Assembly: GCA_038240665.1 (NCBI GenBank)
Contig: JBBRGN010000238.1
Coordinates: forward strand, 1 to 7,744
Source of the DNA: Haliscomenobacter sp038240665
GTDB taxonomy: Bacteria; Bacteroidota; Bacteroidia; Chitinophagales; Saprospiraceae
Direction of reading: 5' to 3'
DNA length: 7,744 nt
The notes beneath the pieces were generated by a model that was not told the DNA's origin, made no database searches, and worked only from the letters and a program-made list of their open reading frames with translations. The position numbers were made by a program, and so were the translations under genes. Positions 1-6,803 of the stretch are shown here, piece after piece (within the stretch, counting starts at the first letter, position 1; each line of letters opens with the position of its first letter).

Positions 1-805
1 GAGGCTGAAAGATGGTAAAATCTCCCAATGGGGCATCGGCTAGTAGAAATTGGTATTCATGTGAAATGGTCTGCCGAGAACCGATAACGATGTATTTTTC
101 GGACTTCGTTTTGGCCACAAAAGCATCAAAAGTCTCATCAGCCTCGTGAAATGCTTCTACATCTTCGGCAGCGTTAGTTCCCATGCGGTGGCGAAAAATC
201 TTGTAACCACGTAAGGTAACGGGATCTTTAGCCGTATAAAAAACATGCACATTGTCGGTAGCCCAGATGGCGCTGCCGCTGGTGTTTTCGATGACGTCGG
301 GAAGTAAATCTCCGGTTACCAAATCCTTAAAGCGAATGGTATAAATGCGGCGGCTCACCTTATCTTCGCCATAAGCCAAAATCTGGTTGTTGGGACTCAC
401 ACTACGACTACCAATAGCAAAGTAACCATGCCCTTGCGCGAGCGTTGGTACATGCAGTAGCACTTCCTCGGGCGCATCAAGGCTCTCTTTTTTTCTAGCG
501 TGAATGGGGTACTCGCCTCCTTGTTCAAAACGCGTAATGTAAAAATAGCCATTATGAAAAATCGGAACCGATTGATCTTCCTGTTTGATGCGGCCAATGA
601 TTTCGGTATAAAGGGTTTCTTGTAGCGCATCGGTATGCGCCATCGACTTTTTCAGGTAATCATTTTCAGCATTCAGGTAATCGATGACTTCCGGGTTTTC
701 CCGATCATTGAGCCAATAATAATCGTCCACGCGAGGGTCGTCGTGTACGGTCAATGTTTTTGGTATCCGTTTAGCCAAAGGCGCGGAGGGGATTAATTCA
801 GACAT
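1..805 (-). CDS. ptrB: Oligopeptidase B (S9A serine peptidase), N-terminal part, cut by window edge
   Basis: The minus-strand frame opens at ATG 805-803 (MSELIPSAPLAKRIP...) and stays open for 268 codons to base 1, so the C-terminal part lies outside the window. Visible family signatures are YYWLNDRENPEV at residues 29-40, followed by IDYLNAEN, then EYPIHARKKESLDAPEE, VSPNNQILAYGED, and LVTGDLLPDVIENTSG with downstream YTAKD and FRHRMGT. These match the N-terminal segment and seven-bladed propeller of oligopeptidase B, whose members are about 680-720 residues long. The enzyme family cleaves short peptides after Arg/Lys, and the propeller excludes large proteins. The Ser-Asp-His triad lies in the missing C-terminal hydrolase domain, so activity cannot be judged here. 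No signal peptide is visible, which suggests a cytosolic enzyme. The gene lies 93 bp downstream of the aminotransferase on the same strand, with a long palindrome between them. A weak AAGAA precedes the start. Other S9A enzymes such as prolyl oligopeptidase fit less well. Confidence 0.93.
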   Translation of the reverse strand, partial: MSELIPSAPLAKRIPKTLTVHDDPRVDDYYWLNDRENPEVIDYLNAENDYLKKSMAHTDALQETLYTEIIGRIKQEDQSVPIFHNGYFYITRFEQGGEYPIHARKKESLDAPEEVLLHVPTLAQGHGYFAIGSRSVSPNNQILAYGEDKVSRRIYTIRFKDLVTGDLLPDVIENTSGSAIWATDNVHVFYTAKDPVTLRGYKIFRHRMGTNAAEDVEAFHEADETFDAFVAKTKSEKYIVIGSRQTISHEYQFLLADAPLGDFTIFQP

Positions 806-835
806 CGTTCTTATTTATTTTTATATCACCGTTTT

Positions 836-899
836 ATGAATTATAAATTATGAATTATTGGAATGTGTTTACCAATTTTATTCATCATTTATCATTAAT
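836..899. repeat. AT-rich imperfect palindrome with 7-bp periodicity between aspC and ptrB
   Basis: The two arms are 836-861 and 872-899, with a 10-nt loop at 862-871. ATTGG (857-861) pairs with CCAAT (872-876). After a small internal loop (856 against 877-879), ATGAAT (850-855) pairs with ATTCAT (880-885) and ATAAAT (843-848) with ATTTAT (887-892). ATGAAT (836-841) pairs with ATTAAT (894-899) except at one position. By eye this gives about 22 paired positions. The mismatches 849/886 and 842/893 fall every 7 bases because each arm is made of heptamers such as ATGAATT, ATAAATT, ATGAATT. The outer end touches the stop codon of aspC. No clear U-tract follows on either strand, so a classical terminator is uncertain. 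A processing or stability hairpin, or a dispersed intergenic repeat, is also possible. Confidence 0.6.
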
Positions 900-2107
900 T
901 AACTCAATTTTCCAACTGCATCCGCAATTCTAGCCACTGCGGTGCGCAGGTCTTCTTCGGAAGCCGCATAAGACAAGCGGAAACAGTTGTAGGCACCAAA
1001 AGCGGCTCCAGATACCGTAGCAACGTGCGCTGTGGTCATCAGGTAATCGCAGAAATCGTTGGCATCTTTGATGTTGATATCGCCAGTAGATTTGCCAAAA
1101 AATGCGCTGATGTCAGGAAAAATATAAAAGGCACCTTCCGGAAGGTTTACTTTCATGCCAGGGATGGCGCTTAATAATCCGATCACCAAATCACGACGCT
1201 TCAAAAACGCATCCCGCATGGCCCAAGTAGGTGCTAGATCTGACAACAAAGCATAAGCAGCAGCTTTTTGGCTAAATGAATTGGCACCAGAAGTCACTTG
1301 TCCTTGGATCTTGTTACAGGCATCCGCCAACCAAACCGGGCCACCAATGTACCCCAAACGCCAGCCCGTCATGGCAAAACCTTTGGCAAAACCATTTACC
1401 GTTACGGTTTGATTTTTTACATTTTCAAAGGCACCGATGCTCACGTGTTTGCCCACGAAGTTGATGTATTCATAGATTTCGTCAGCTACGATGAGGATGT
1501 TTTCGTGTTTGGCTACCACGTCGGCAATGCCTTTTAGTTCGTCGTAGCTGTATACGGAACCAGTTGGATTACAAGGAGAAGAAAACAAAATAGCTTTGGT
1601 ACGCGCTGTAATGGCAGCTTCTACCGCCTTGGCGGGTACTTTGTAATCTTCATCAATGGTGGATGTAAGGATAACCGGCACCCCTTCCGCCAATTTTACA
1701 ATTTCTGAATAAGACACCCAATAAGGTGCCAAAATGATCACCTCATCGCCGGGGTCCAACAAAGACAAAAAGATGTTGGCCAAAGATTGCTTAGCGCCAT
1801 TGGACACTACAATCTGGTTGACCGCAAAATCCATGTTGTTGTCGCGCTTGAATTTTACTTTGATTGCTTCGCGCAACTCTTGCAAACCAGGGACGGGCGT
1901 ATACTTGGTCAACCCGGCATCCAATGCTTGTTTAGCTGCTTCTTTGATGTGCTCCGGGGTATCAAAATCTGGTTCGCCGAGGCTTAAATTGATCACATTA
2001 TGTCCTTGGGCTTTGAGCTCTCTGGCCATAGCCGACATCTTCAGGGTCTCAGACTCCGACATTTGCAACACCCGTTGCGACAGAGGAGTAGTACTCACAA
2101 TTGACAT
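899..2107 (-). CDS. aspC: Class I PLP-dependent aminotransferase (aspartate aminotransferase, subgroup I-gamma type)
   Basis: A 402-residue fold-type I aminotransferase, which would move the amino group of aspartate (or a similar amino acid, possibly prephenate) to 2-oxoglutarate in the cytosol, using PLP. Visible signatures are LSLGEPDFDTPEHI near 41-54, NPTG at 180-183, DEIYE at 209-213 (the PLP-binding Asp209 and Tyr212), the Schiff-base lysine K242 in GFAKGFAMTGWRLGY, and R377 in CFRLSYA, the substrate carboxylate-binding arginine. The length fits the family (about 390-400). I chose ATG 2107 because MSIVSTTPLSQRVLQMSESETL matches the usual start of these enzymes. The frame stays open upstream to an ATG at 2383, but those 92 residues look unlike any known domain. 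There is no good ribosome-binding site just before the ATG, which is common in Bacteroidota. The exact amino-acid substrate cannot be read from the sequence. Confidence 0.92.
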   Translation of the reverse strand: MSIVSTTPLSQRVLQMSESETLKMSAMARELKAQGHNVINLSLGEPDFDTPEHIKEAAKQALDAGLTKYTPVPGLQELREAIKVKFKRDNNMDFAVNQIVVSNGAKQSLANIFLSLLDPGDEVIILAPYWVSYSEIVKLAEGVPVILTSTIDEDYKVPAKAVEAAITARTKAILFSSPCNPTGSVYSYDELKGIADVVAKHENILIVADEIYEYINFVGKHVSIGAFENVKNQTVTVNGFAKGFAMTGWRLGYIGGPVWLADACNKIQGQVTSGANSFSQKAAAYALLSDLAPTWAMRDAFLKRRDLVIGLLSAIPGMKVNLPEGAFYIFPDISAFFGKSTGDINIKDANDFCDYLMTTAHVATVSGAAFGAYNCFRLSYAASEEDLRTAVARIADAVGKLS

Positions 2108-2343
2108 TGATTTTGCTTTTTGATTGTTTGAATTGAATTCGATCTCTTCTCTCCTTGCTGGTGTTTCCGGTAAGGGCATACAGCTCAATTTTACTTGAAC
2201 TTGAAGGGTATTTTGTGGGCGAATTCCGTGCTGGTTAGATAAACGGCGTAAAAATAGGGTTTTGGGCTCGTTTTTGCTATTTTTTTCAGTAAAAACGCCA
2301 ATATTCTTTTGAAAATAGGGGAGTGGTAACAAAAAGCTTAAAG

Positions 2344-2363
2344 TTGACCAAAAACCTTGACCA
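2344..2363. repeat. TTGACCA direct repeat, possible operator
   Basis: TTGACCA occurs at 2344-2350 and again at 2357-2363, with 6 bases between the copies. The spacing is near one helical turn plus a little. It sits in the middle of the divergent aspC/pccB region, about 160 bp from the pccB start. A regulator site is an inference only; two 7-mers can coincide by chance. Confidence 0.25.
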
Positions 2364-2438
2364 GCGAATGGGCTTAAAAACATTTTCTTTTATGGTTTGT
2401 CGCCTATTTTTTCTTTCTTGGCCAGATGGAGATCATTA

Positions 2439-2466
2439 TTGAGATCGTTATTTTTTTATATCTTTC
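2439..2466 (+). promoter_or_regulatory. Putative Bacteroidota-type promoter of pccB
   Basis: TTG at 2439-2441 is followed after 17 bp by TATCTTTC at 2459-2466. This matches the Bacteroidota -33 TTTG / -7 TAnnTTTG pattern at all but the first base of the upstream box (A for T) and the last base of the downstream box (C for G). Transcription would begin near 2470, giving a leader of about 50 nt before the ATG at 2523. The match is by eye and short boxes arise by chance. Confidence 0.4.
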
Positions 2467-2481
2467 CCGGACTTCGCCGGG
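2466..2481 (+). other. Small GC-rich hairpin in the presumed pccB leader
   Basis: CCCGG (2466-2470) and CCGGG (2477-2481) form a perfect 5-bp stem with the loop ACTTCG. It lies at or just after the predicted transcription start, 41 nt before the pccB ATG, and has no U-tract. It may stabilise the 5' end of the message or be incidental. Confidence 0.3.
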
Positions 2482-2522
2482 CATCAAATCAAAGCAATCG
2501 ATCGCCTAAAATCGCCGAAATC

Positions 2523-4064
2523 ATGACGGACAAACAAATAACCCTTAACGAAAAAATTGCCGAAGCTCAGTTGGGCGGTGGCCAAGTACGTATCGATGCC
2601 CAGCATAAAAAAGGGAAACTTACCGCTCGTGAACGCATCCATTTCTTAGTAGATGATGGTTCTTTTGAGGAAATAGGGATGTTGGTGACCCACCGCTGTA
2701 GTGATTTTGGCATGGAACAGCAAATCGTGTTAGGGGATGGCGTCATCACCGGATATGGTATGATCAACGGCCGATTGGTCTATGTTTTTGCGCAAGATTT
2801 TACAGTTTTTGGGGGATCTTTATCGGAAGCACATGCCGAGAAGATTTGCAAAATCATGGATCTAGCGCTAAAAAATGGCGCGCCCATCATCGGATTAAAC
2901 GACTCAGGCGGCGCACGTATTCAGGAAGGAGTGGCCTCTTTGGGCGGCTATGCGGATATTTTTTACCGCAATGTGATGGCTTCAGGTGTTGTGCCTCAAA
3001 TTTCGGCGATCATGGGGCCTTGTGCCGGAGGTGCTGTGTATTCCCCAGCGATGACGGATCTGATTGTGATGGTAGATGCATCATCGTATATGTTTGTTAC
3101 TGGCCCCAATGTGGTAAAAACCGTAACCAACGAAGAAGTTACCTCCGAAGAGTTGGGTGGAGCGAATACGCATGCGGCCAAATCGGGGGTGACGCACCTC
3201 GTCGCGGTCAATGACCTAGATTGCTTGGCCAAGATTCGGCAGTTGATGACTTATTTGCCACAGAACTGTGAAGAAAAGCCGCCCAAGACGCCGTTTGAAC
3301 TAGGAGAAGAATGGTGCGATGCTCTTGAAACCATTATTCCAGAAAATGCTAATCAACCCTACGACATGCGCGAGGTCATCAACTACACGGTTGATGCAGG
3401 GTCGTTTTTCGAAATACACGAACTTTTTGCCGAAAACATTGTGGTCGGTTTTGCACGCCTGGGTGGTCGGAGCATTGGCATTGTCGGCAATCAACCGATG
3501 AGTTTAGCGGGGGTCTTAGATGTCAATAGCTCGCGCAAGGCGGCTAGATTTGTAAGGTTATGCAACTCTTTCAATGTCCCCTTGTTAGTATTAGTAGATG
3601 TTCCAGGTTTTTTACCTGGAACTGATCAAGAGTGGAATGGCATCATCGTCAACGGCGCAAAACTGCTTTATGCCTTTAGTGAAGCCACCGTACCACGGGT
3701 TACCTTGATTACCCGCAAAGCCTACGGCGGCGCTTATGATGTCATGAATTCCAAACACATTGGCGCGGATATGAACTTTGCTTGGCCGACCGCAGAAATT
3801 GCTGTAATGGGCGCAAAAGGAGCATCCGAAATCATTTTTAAAAAAGAGATCAGTGAAGCAGCCAATCCGGAGGAGATGCTGTTAATCAAAGAAAAAGAAT
3901 ACCAGGAAGCATTTGCCCATCCTTACCAAGCCGCTCGACGCGGTTACATTGACGAGGTGATTCAACCTAGAGATACGCGTCGAAAACTGATCAAAGCTTT
4001 TGCAATGCTCGAAAATAAAGTAGCACGTATTCCAAATAAAAAACATGGCAACATTCCTTTGTAG
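2523..4064 (+). CDS. pccB: Acyl-CoA carboxylase carboxyltransferase subunit, propionyl-CoA type
   Basis: A 513-residue biotin-dependent carboxyltransferase, which transfers CO2 from carboxybiotin to an acyl-CoA, most likely propionyl-CoA to methylmalonyl-CoA, in the cytosol. The N-terminal crotonase-like half carries LTARERI (33-39), DSGGARIQEG (127-136) and GPCAGGAVYSPA (165-176). The C-terminal half carries DVPGFLPGTDQE (359-370), TRKAYGGAYDVM (397-408), WPTAEIAVMG (421-430) and the terminal PYQAARRGYIDEV. Asp406 in GGAYD occupies the position that in Streptomyces PccB (Asp422) favours propionyl-CoA, whereas acetyl-CoA-preferring relatives have Ile or Cys there. ATG 2523 is chosen because MTDKQITLNEKIAEAQLGGG matches family starts and gives the usual length. 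The open frame further upstream begins only with TTG at 2397 and adds 42 unrelated residues. No biotin carboxylase or biotin carrier gene is adjacent, so partner subunits must lie elsewhere. Methylcrotonyl-CoA carboxylase is a less likely alternative. Confidence 0.92.
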   Translation: MTDKQITLNEKIAEAQLGGGQVRIDAQHKKGKLTARERIHFLVDDGSFEEIGMLVTHRCSDFGMEQQIVLGDGVITGYGMINGRLVYVFAQDFTVFGGSLSEAHAEKICKIMDLALKNGAPIIGLNDSGGARIQEGVASLGGYADIFYRNVMASGVVPQISAIMGPCAGGAVYSPAMTDLIVMVDASSYMFVTGPNVVKTVTNEEVTSEELGGANTHAAKSGVTHLVAVNDLDCLAKIRQLMTYLPQNCEEKPPKTPFELGEEWCDALETIIPENANQPYDMREVINYTVDAGSFFEIHELFAENIVVGFARLGGRSIGIVGNQPMSLAGVLDVNSSRKAARFVRLCNSFNVPLLVLVDVPGFLPGTDQEWNGIIVNGAKLLYAFSEATVPRVTLITRKAYGGAYDVMNSKHIGADMNFAWPTAEIAVMGAKGASEIIFKKEISEAANPEEMLLIKEKEYQEAFAHPYQAARRGYIDEVIQPRDTRRKLIKAFAMLENKVARIPNKKHGNIPL

Positions 4065-4094
4065 CTTTGATCCTTGCTAAATGTCGTTACCAAT

Positions 4095-4123
4095 TTTGAT
4101 AATTACGTCTTAATCTAACCTTT
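4095..4123 (+). promoter_or_regulatory. Possible promoter before the coiled-coil protein gene
   Basis: TTTG at 4095-4098 is followed after 17 bp by TAACCTTT at 4116-4123, close to the TAnnTTTG box of Bacteroidota promoters. It would start transcription about 15 bases before the ATG at 4145. No terminator is visible in the 80-bp gap after pccB, so read-through from pccB is also possible. This is a weak call from short matches. Confidence 0.3.
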
Positions 4124-4144
4124 TTTTAACGAAACTTTTAAACC

Positions 4145-4813
4145 ATGAAATCTATCCGTATTATGTTTTTGTCCTTGTTTTTTTTGCCGTTGATGCTGAA
4201 AGCTCAAAACATCCAGGAATCTCCTCGGACGATGAGCATGGGAACCAAAAACAGTTACTACATGACTATCGACAACCTCAATGCGAAAGAAGTAGAAAAA
4301 TTGTGGCTCGAATTTATCAAAGATGCCAAAGGTAAAACCAAAAAAGACCGAAAAACAAATGAGGTTTTCGCGGATGACATGTCCCTGCCAACGGTTAGTT
4401 CCAATTTAGTGGATGTGTACGCAACCTTTACCGACAAAGGCAACAACAACACCGAAGTGGTTACTTGGGCAGATTTAGGCGGCGCTTTTTTGTCGGCTCA
4501 AGATCATCCTGAAAAAGTAGAGGCTTTTCGTTCTTGGTTGAACACCTTTGGTCGTAAAACCCGGGTTCGTAAGGTGGAACTTGAAATGGTTAACGAGGAG
4601 AATAAACTTAAAGACCTCAATAAAGATTACAGCCGGTTGCAGAAAGACCAAGATCGGTTGAACAAAGACATCGCAGACGCTCAGCAAAAATTGGCCGAAG
4701 CGCAAAAAAGCATAGAAGTAAATAAGGCGGCACAAGTTACTCGCCAGCAGGAAGTTTTTAACCAACAAAAGGTGTTGGATCTGATAAAGGAGAAATTGAA
4801 AAGAGTGGAATAG
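4145..4813 (+). CDS. Secreted/periplasmic coiled-coil protein of unknown function
   Basis: A 222-residue protein I do not recognise. Residues 1-20 (MKSIRIMFLSLFFLPLMLKA) form a standard signal peptide with likely cleavage before Gln21. There is no lipobox Cys, so the mature protein is probably soluble in the periplasm or loosely envelope-bound. Residues about 25-138 form a compact polar domain containing YYMTIDNL, VEKLWLEFIKD, a Lys-rich KGKTKKDRK stretch, and VVTWADLGGAFLS. From about 140 to the C-terminus the sequence is a highly charged helix with heptad-like Leu spacing (KLKDLNKDYSRLQKDQDRLNKDIADAQQ region), typical of a coiled coil. It follows pccB by 80 bp with a possible own promoter and ends in a strong terminator, so it is probably a single-gene unit. 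Its start is supported by the signal peptide. A role in envelope structure or in oligomer assembly is only a guess. Confidence 0.85.
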   Translation: MKSIRIMFLSLFFLPLMLKAQNIQESPRTMSMGTKNSYYMTIDNLNAKEVEKLWLEFIKDAKGKTKKDRKTNEVFADDMSLPTVSSNLVDVYATFTDKGNNNTEVVTWADLGGAFLSAQDHPEKVEAFRSWLNTFGRKTRVRKVELEMVNEENKLKDLNKDYSRLQKDQDRLNKDIADAQQKLAEAQKSIEVNKAAQVTRQQEVFNQQKVLDLIKEKLKRVE

Positions 4814-4830
4814 TTAAGTTCACTACTTTG

Positions 4831-4877
4831 AAAAGTGCTGGCTCTAGATTTGCTGGAACCAGCACTTTTACATTTTA
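4831..4877 (+). terminator. Strong intrinsic terminator after the coiled-coil protein gene
   Basis: AAAAGTGCTGG (4831-4841) and CCAGCACTTTT (4859-4869) form a perfect 11-bp stem around a 17-nt loop. The stem ends in four U and is followed by ACATTTT. It begins 17 bases after the stop codon at 4811-4813 and separates this gene from the next transcription unit. Confidence 0.85.
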
Positions 4878-4969
4878 GTCCTAAATAATATATTAAAAAA
4901 GAATTCAATCGTTTCAGACGAAATCAACACCCAATAGCGTTCTTGTTTTCAATAAAAAAAACAGAGGCT

Positions 4970-5794
4970 ATGGTAAAGAAATTCGTTTTGTTGTGGTTCA
5001 TGCTTCCGGGCATGGTTGATTTTCTTTCTGCGCAAACGATTTATAGCAGCACCGCCCCACGCAACAATGCTGCCCTTCCATTCGGCGTTCAAGATGCCTT
5101 GCTTATTGATCAATTGATGGTCATTACTCCTGGATTTAAAGTTACTTCGCTTGATGCACTGCGCGAACAAAGCGTTAAGCCCTACATGATGCCGGTTCGC
5201 CGAGCTACGGATAGAGGTTCTGAACTGAGTTATGAATTGGCAAGTTGTTTGGAGTTTTACAAAAACCTCAACGAAAACTACAAACTCAATTTGAGTCCTG
5301 ATTTCATTACCCTTAACCTAACCGGACAAGGGATTCAACAAACGCCCCAAACCGCTTTTCGTTTTTTAGCGGATGTTGGTACGGTAGATTCCGCCATCCT
5401 GCCTTATGGTTCTACCAATCTGACGAGCGCGGTACGCAGTGCTTTGCGTTACCGGATCACCAATTTTCTGCAAATATTTCGCGATGTTACCAAACCGCGA
5501 CAAAAAATTTACGAAATTCGCAAAGCTTTGATGCGGGGCAATCCGATCATCATCGATTTTAAGGCAGATCCTTCCTTACCGTTGGCCAATGGAGCGGAAT
5601 CTTGGAAACTTCAAGGTCAAGCAACCCAATTTTATCCTTTGGTGGTGGTTGGATTCGATGAAGACAAACAAGCGCTGGAAGTTATGGGCGCTTGGGGCAG
5701 TGAATGGGGGAAAGCGGGATATTCCTGGATCTCTTACGACGATTTTGGGGAATTGGCCATGAATGGGTATGTATTGATCCCCACTGGTTTTTAG
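4970..5794 (+). CDS. Secreted papain-fold (C1A-like) protein, apparently without catalytic residues
   Basis: A 274-residue protein with a signal peptide (residues 1-21, MVKKFVLLWFMLPGMVDFLSA, cleavage before Gln22). The mature part follows the bacterial C1A peptidase plan: PVRR (75-78), a helix ending in CLEFYK (92-97), LSPDFI (108-113), a QTAFRFLADVG helix (127-137), ILPYG, ALMRGNPIII (186-195), then FYPLVVVGFDED and AWGSEWGKAGYSWISYDDF (241-259). The fold signature WGxxWGxxGY is intact. Against canonical QGxCGSCWAF / HAVxVVGY / NSWG, however, the nucleophile Cys aligns with Tyr88, the His with Tyr222, the Asn with Gly240, and the oxyanion Gln with Arg. It is therefore predicted to be a pseudoprotease that binds rather than cuts. 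ATG 4970 (AGAGG four bases upstream) is preferred over a TTG at 4943 because it starts directly with the signal peptide. Two tightly spaced genes follow. The alignment is by eye; Cys92 could be argued as an alternative nucleophile but does not sit in a GSCW-like context. Confidence 0.75.
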   Translation: MVKKFVLLWFMLPGMVDFLSAQTIYSSTAPRNNAALPFGVQDALLIDQLMVITPGFKVTSLDALREQSVKPYMMPVRRATDRGSELSYELASCLEFYKNLNENYKLNLSPDFITLNLTGQGIQQTPQTAFRFLADVGTVDSAILPYGSTNLTSAVRSALRYRITNFLQIFRDVTKPRQKIYEIRKALMRGNPIIIDFKADPSLPLANGAESWKLQGQATQFYPLVVVGFDEDKQALEVMGAWGSEWGKAGYSWISYDDFGELAMNGYVLIPTGF

Positions 5795-5816
5795 GAATGA
5801 TTCAATAATCTGGTTT

Positions 5817-6782
5817 ATGAATGCGCTTGTTTTATTAGAAAAAGACCAACCTCTTATTTTTCAATCACTACCTGATCCCGAACCTGGACAAGGCGAAGTA
5901 GTTGTAGATTTGAAAATGGCAGCCTTGAATCACCGGGATGTTTTTATTACCCAAGGTTTTTATGCGGGTATTCGTTACCCCATCATTTTGGGATCTGATG
6001 GTGCTGGTATTTACAATGGAGAAGAAGTTGTCATCAATCCGAGCATCGCTTGGGGAGATAACCCCCGTTTTCAAGGATCTGATTTTAATATTCTGGGTTT
6101 GCCCAGAAATGGGACTTTTGCCACCAAAGTGGCCGTTCCTATTACGCAGGTATATCCCAAACCTGCTTATTTAAGTTGGCAAGAAGCGGCGGCTATCCCT
6201 TTGGCTGGACTTACGGCCTACCGGGCTTTGTTTACTCAAGGACAGCTACAGCCAGGCGATCGCGTGCTGGTAACTGGTATTGGCGGAGGTGTGGCCTTGT
6301 TTGCTTTGCAATTTGCTAAAGCCGCCGGAGCTGAAATATGGGTTACTTCCAGCTTGCGCGAAAAAATGGACAGAGCCTTAAGCCTAGGCGCTACCGGCGC
6401 AGTCAATTATACCAATCCCGATTGGATCAAGGAACTTGGCGCTACCGGAGGTTTTGACGTGATCATTGACGGCGCGGGCGGCGAAGGGCTAGGTGCACTC
6501 CTAAAAGTATGTAAACCAGGTGCGCGCATCGTTTCTTATGGCGGTACGCGGGGTGTGGTTCCTAACTTTAGTCCACAGGCCTTATTTTGGAAACAAACGA
6601 CCGTAATCGGATCCACCATGGGCAGCGATGCGGAGTTTGCCAGTATGCTTACCTTCCTCAATAAGCACAAGATCTATCCGGTGATTGATGCTACTTTTCG
6701 TTTAGCGGAAGGTTACACCGCCATCCAGCGGATGGAAGCGGGCAACCAATTTGGAAAAATCATTTTAGATCTACGACAGTAA
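5817..6782 (+). CDS. Zinc-independent MDR-family oxidoreductase (quinone reductase / alcohol dehydrogenase-like)
   Basis: A 321-residue medium-chain dehydrogenase/reductase. The N-terminal GroES-like domain has GEVVVDLKMAALNHRD (26-41), FITQGFY, and GSDGAGI (59-65). In zinc-dependent relatives the catalytic Cys lies where NHRD is found and the His where GSDG is found, so the catalytic zinc is missing. No structural four-Cys loop is present either. The Rossmann domain begins at VLVTGIGGGVALFALQFAKA (150-169) and binds NAD(P)H. The tail QFGKIIL (311-317) is typical. It probably reduces quinones, enones or aldehydes in the cytosol with NAD(P)H, but the substrate cannot be read off. The start ATG lies 22 bp after the papain-fold gene and the end lies 21 bp before the phosphoesterase gene, which suggests one operon. 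Length matches the family. Confidence 0.88.
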   Translation: MNALVLLEKDQPLIFQSLPDPEPGQGEVVVDLKMAALNHRDVFITQGFYAGIRYPIILGSDGAGIYNGEEVVINPSIAWGDNPRFQGSDFNILGLPRNGTFATKVAVPITQVYPKPAYLSWQEAAAIPLAGLTAYRALFTQGQLQPGDRVLVTGIGGGVALFALQFAKAAGAEIWVTSSLREKMDRALSLGATGAVNYTNPDWIKELGATGGFDVIIDGAGGEGLGALLKVCKPGARIVSYGGTRGVVPNFSPQALFWKQTTVIGSTMGSDAEFASMLTFLNKHKIYPVIDATFRLAEGYTAIQRMEAGNQFGKIILDLRQ

Positions 6783-6803
6783 TTCTGCAAAACGCCTAGA
6801 TTT

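Larger units (their letters stand above)
2108..2522. promoter_or_regulatory. Divergent intergenic control region between aspC and pccB
   Basis: This is a 415-bp gene-free stretch between two divergently read metabolic genes, so it should hold promoters for both. Visible elements are a direct repeat TTGACCA at 2344-2350 and 2357-2363 (13-bp period), a repeated AAAATAGGG at 2251-2259 and 2312-2320, and a promoter-like pair followed by a small GC hairpin close to pccB (listed separately). I found no convincing TTTG / TAnnTTTG promoter for the aspC side. Both neighbouring frames stay open into this region (92 codons for aspC, 42 for pccB), but the extra residues are not family-like. No riboswitch or tRNA was recognised. 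Confidence 0.55.

Noticed and set aside
397..630. Minus-strand 77-codon open frame
   Set aside because: It overlaps the ptrB frame, which has unmistakable oligopeptidase B motifs throughout; the predicted peptide is not protein-like.
1734..2123. Plus-strand 129-codon open frame opposite aspC
   Set aside because: Antisense shadow of the well-conserved aminotransferase, with Cys/Ser-rich composition and no domain.
2251..2320. Repeated AAAATAGGG (2251-2259 and 2312-2320)
   Set aside because: A single 9-bp repeat 61 bp apart in AT-rich DNA, with no link to promoter boxes; recorded only as part of the control region.
2108..2383. N-terminal extension of the aminotransferase up to an ATG at 2383
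   Set aside because: The 92 residues have no family similarity; the aminotransferase motif begins at MSIVSTTPLSQRV.
2846..3214. Plus-strand 122-codon open frame inside pccB
   Set aside because: It lies in another frame over the most conserved carboxyltransferase motifs, so it is a shadow.
4475..4768. Minus-strand 97-codon open frame
   Set aside because: Antisense of the coiled-coil gene; Phe/Leu-rich because the sense strand is Lys/Glu/Gln-rich.
4870..4969. Promoter for the papain-fold gene
   Set aside because: The gap after the terminator is AT-rich, but I could not find a paired TTTG / TAnnTTTG with sensible spacing, so no site is called.
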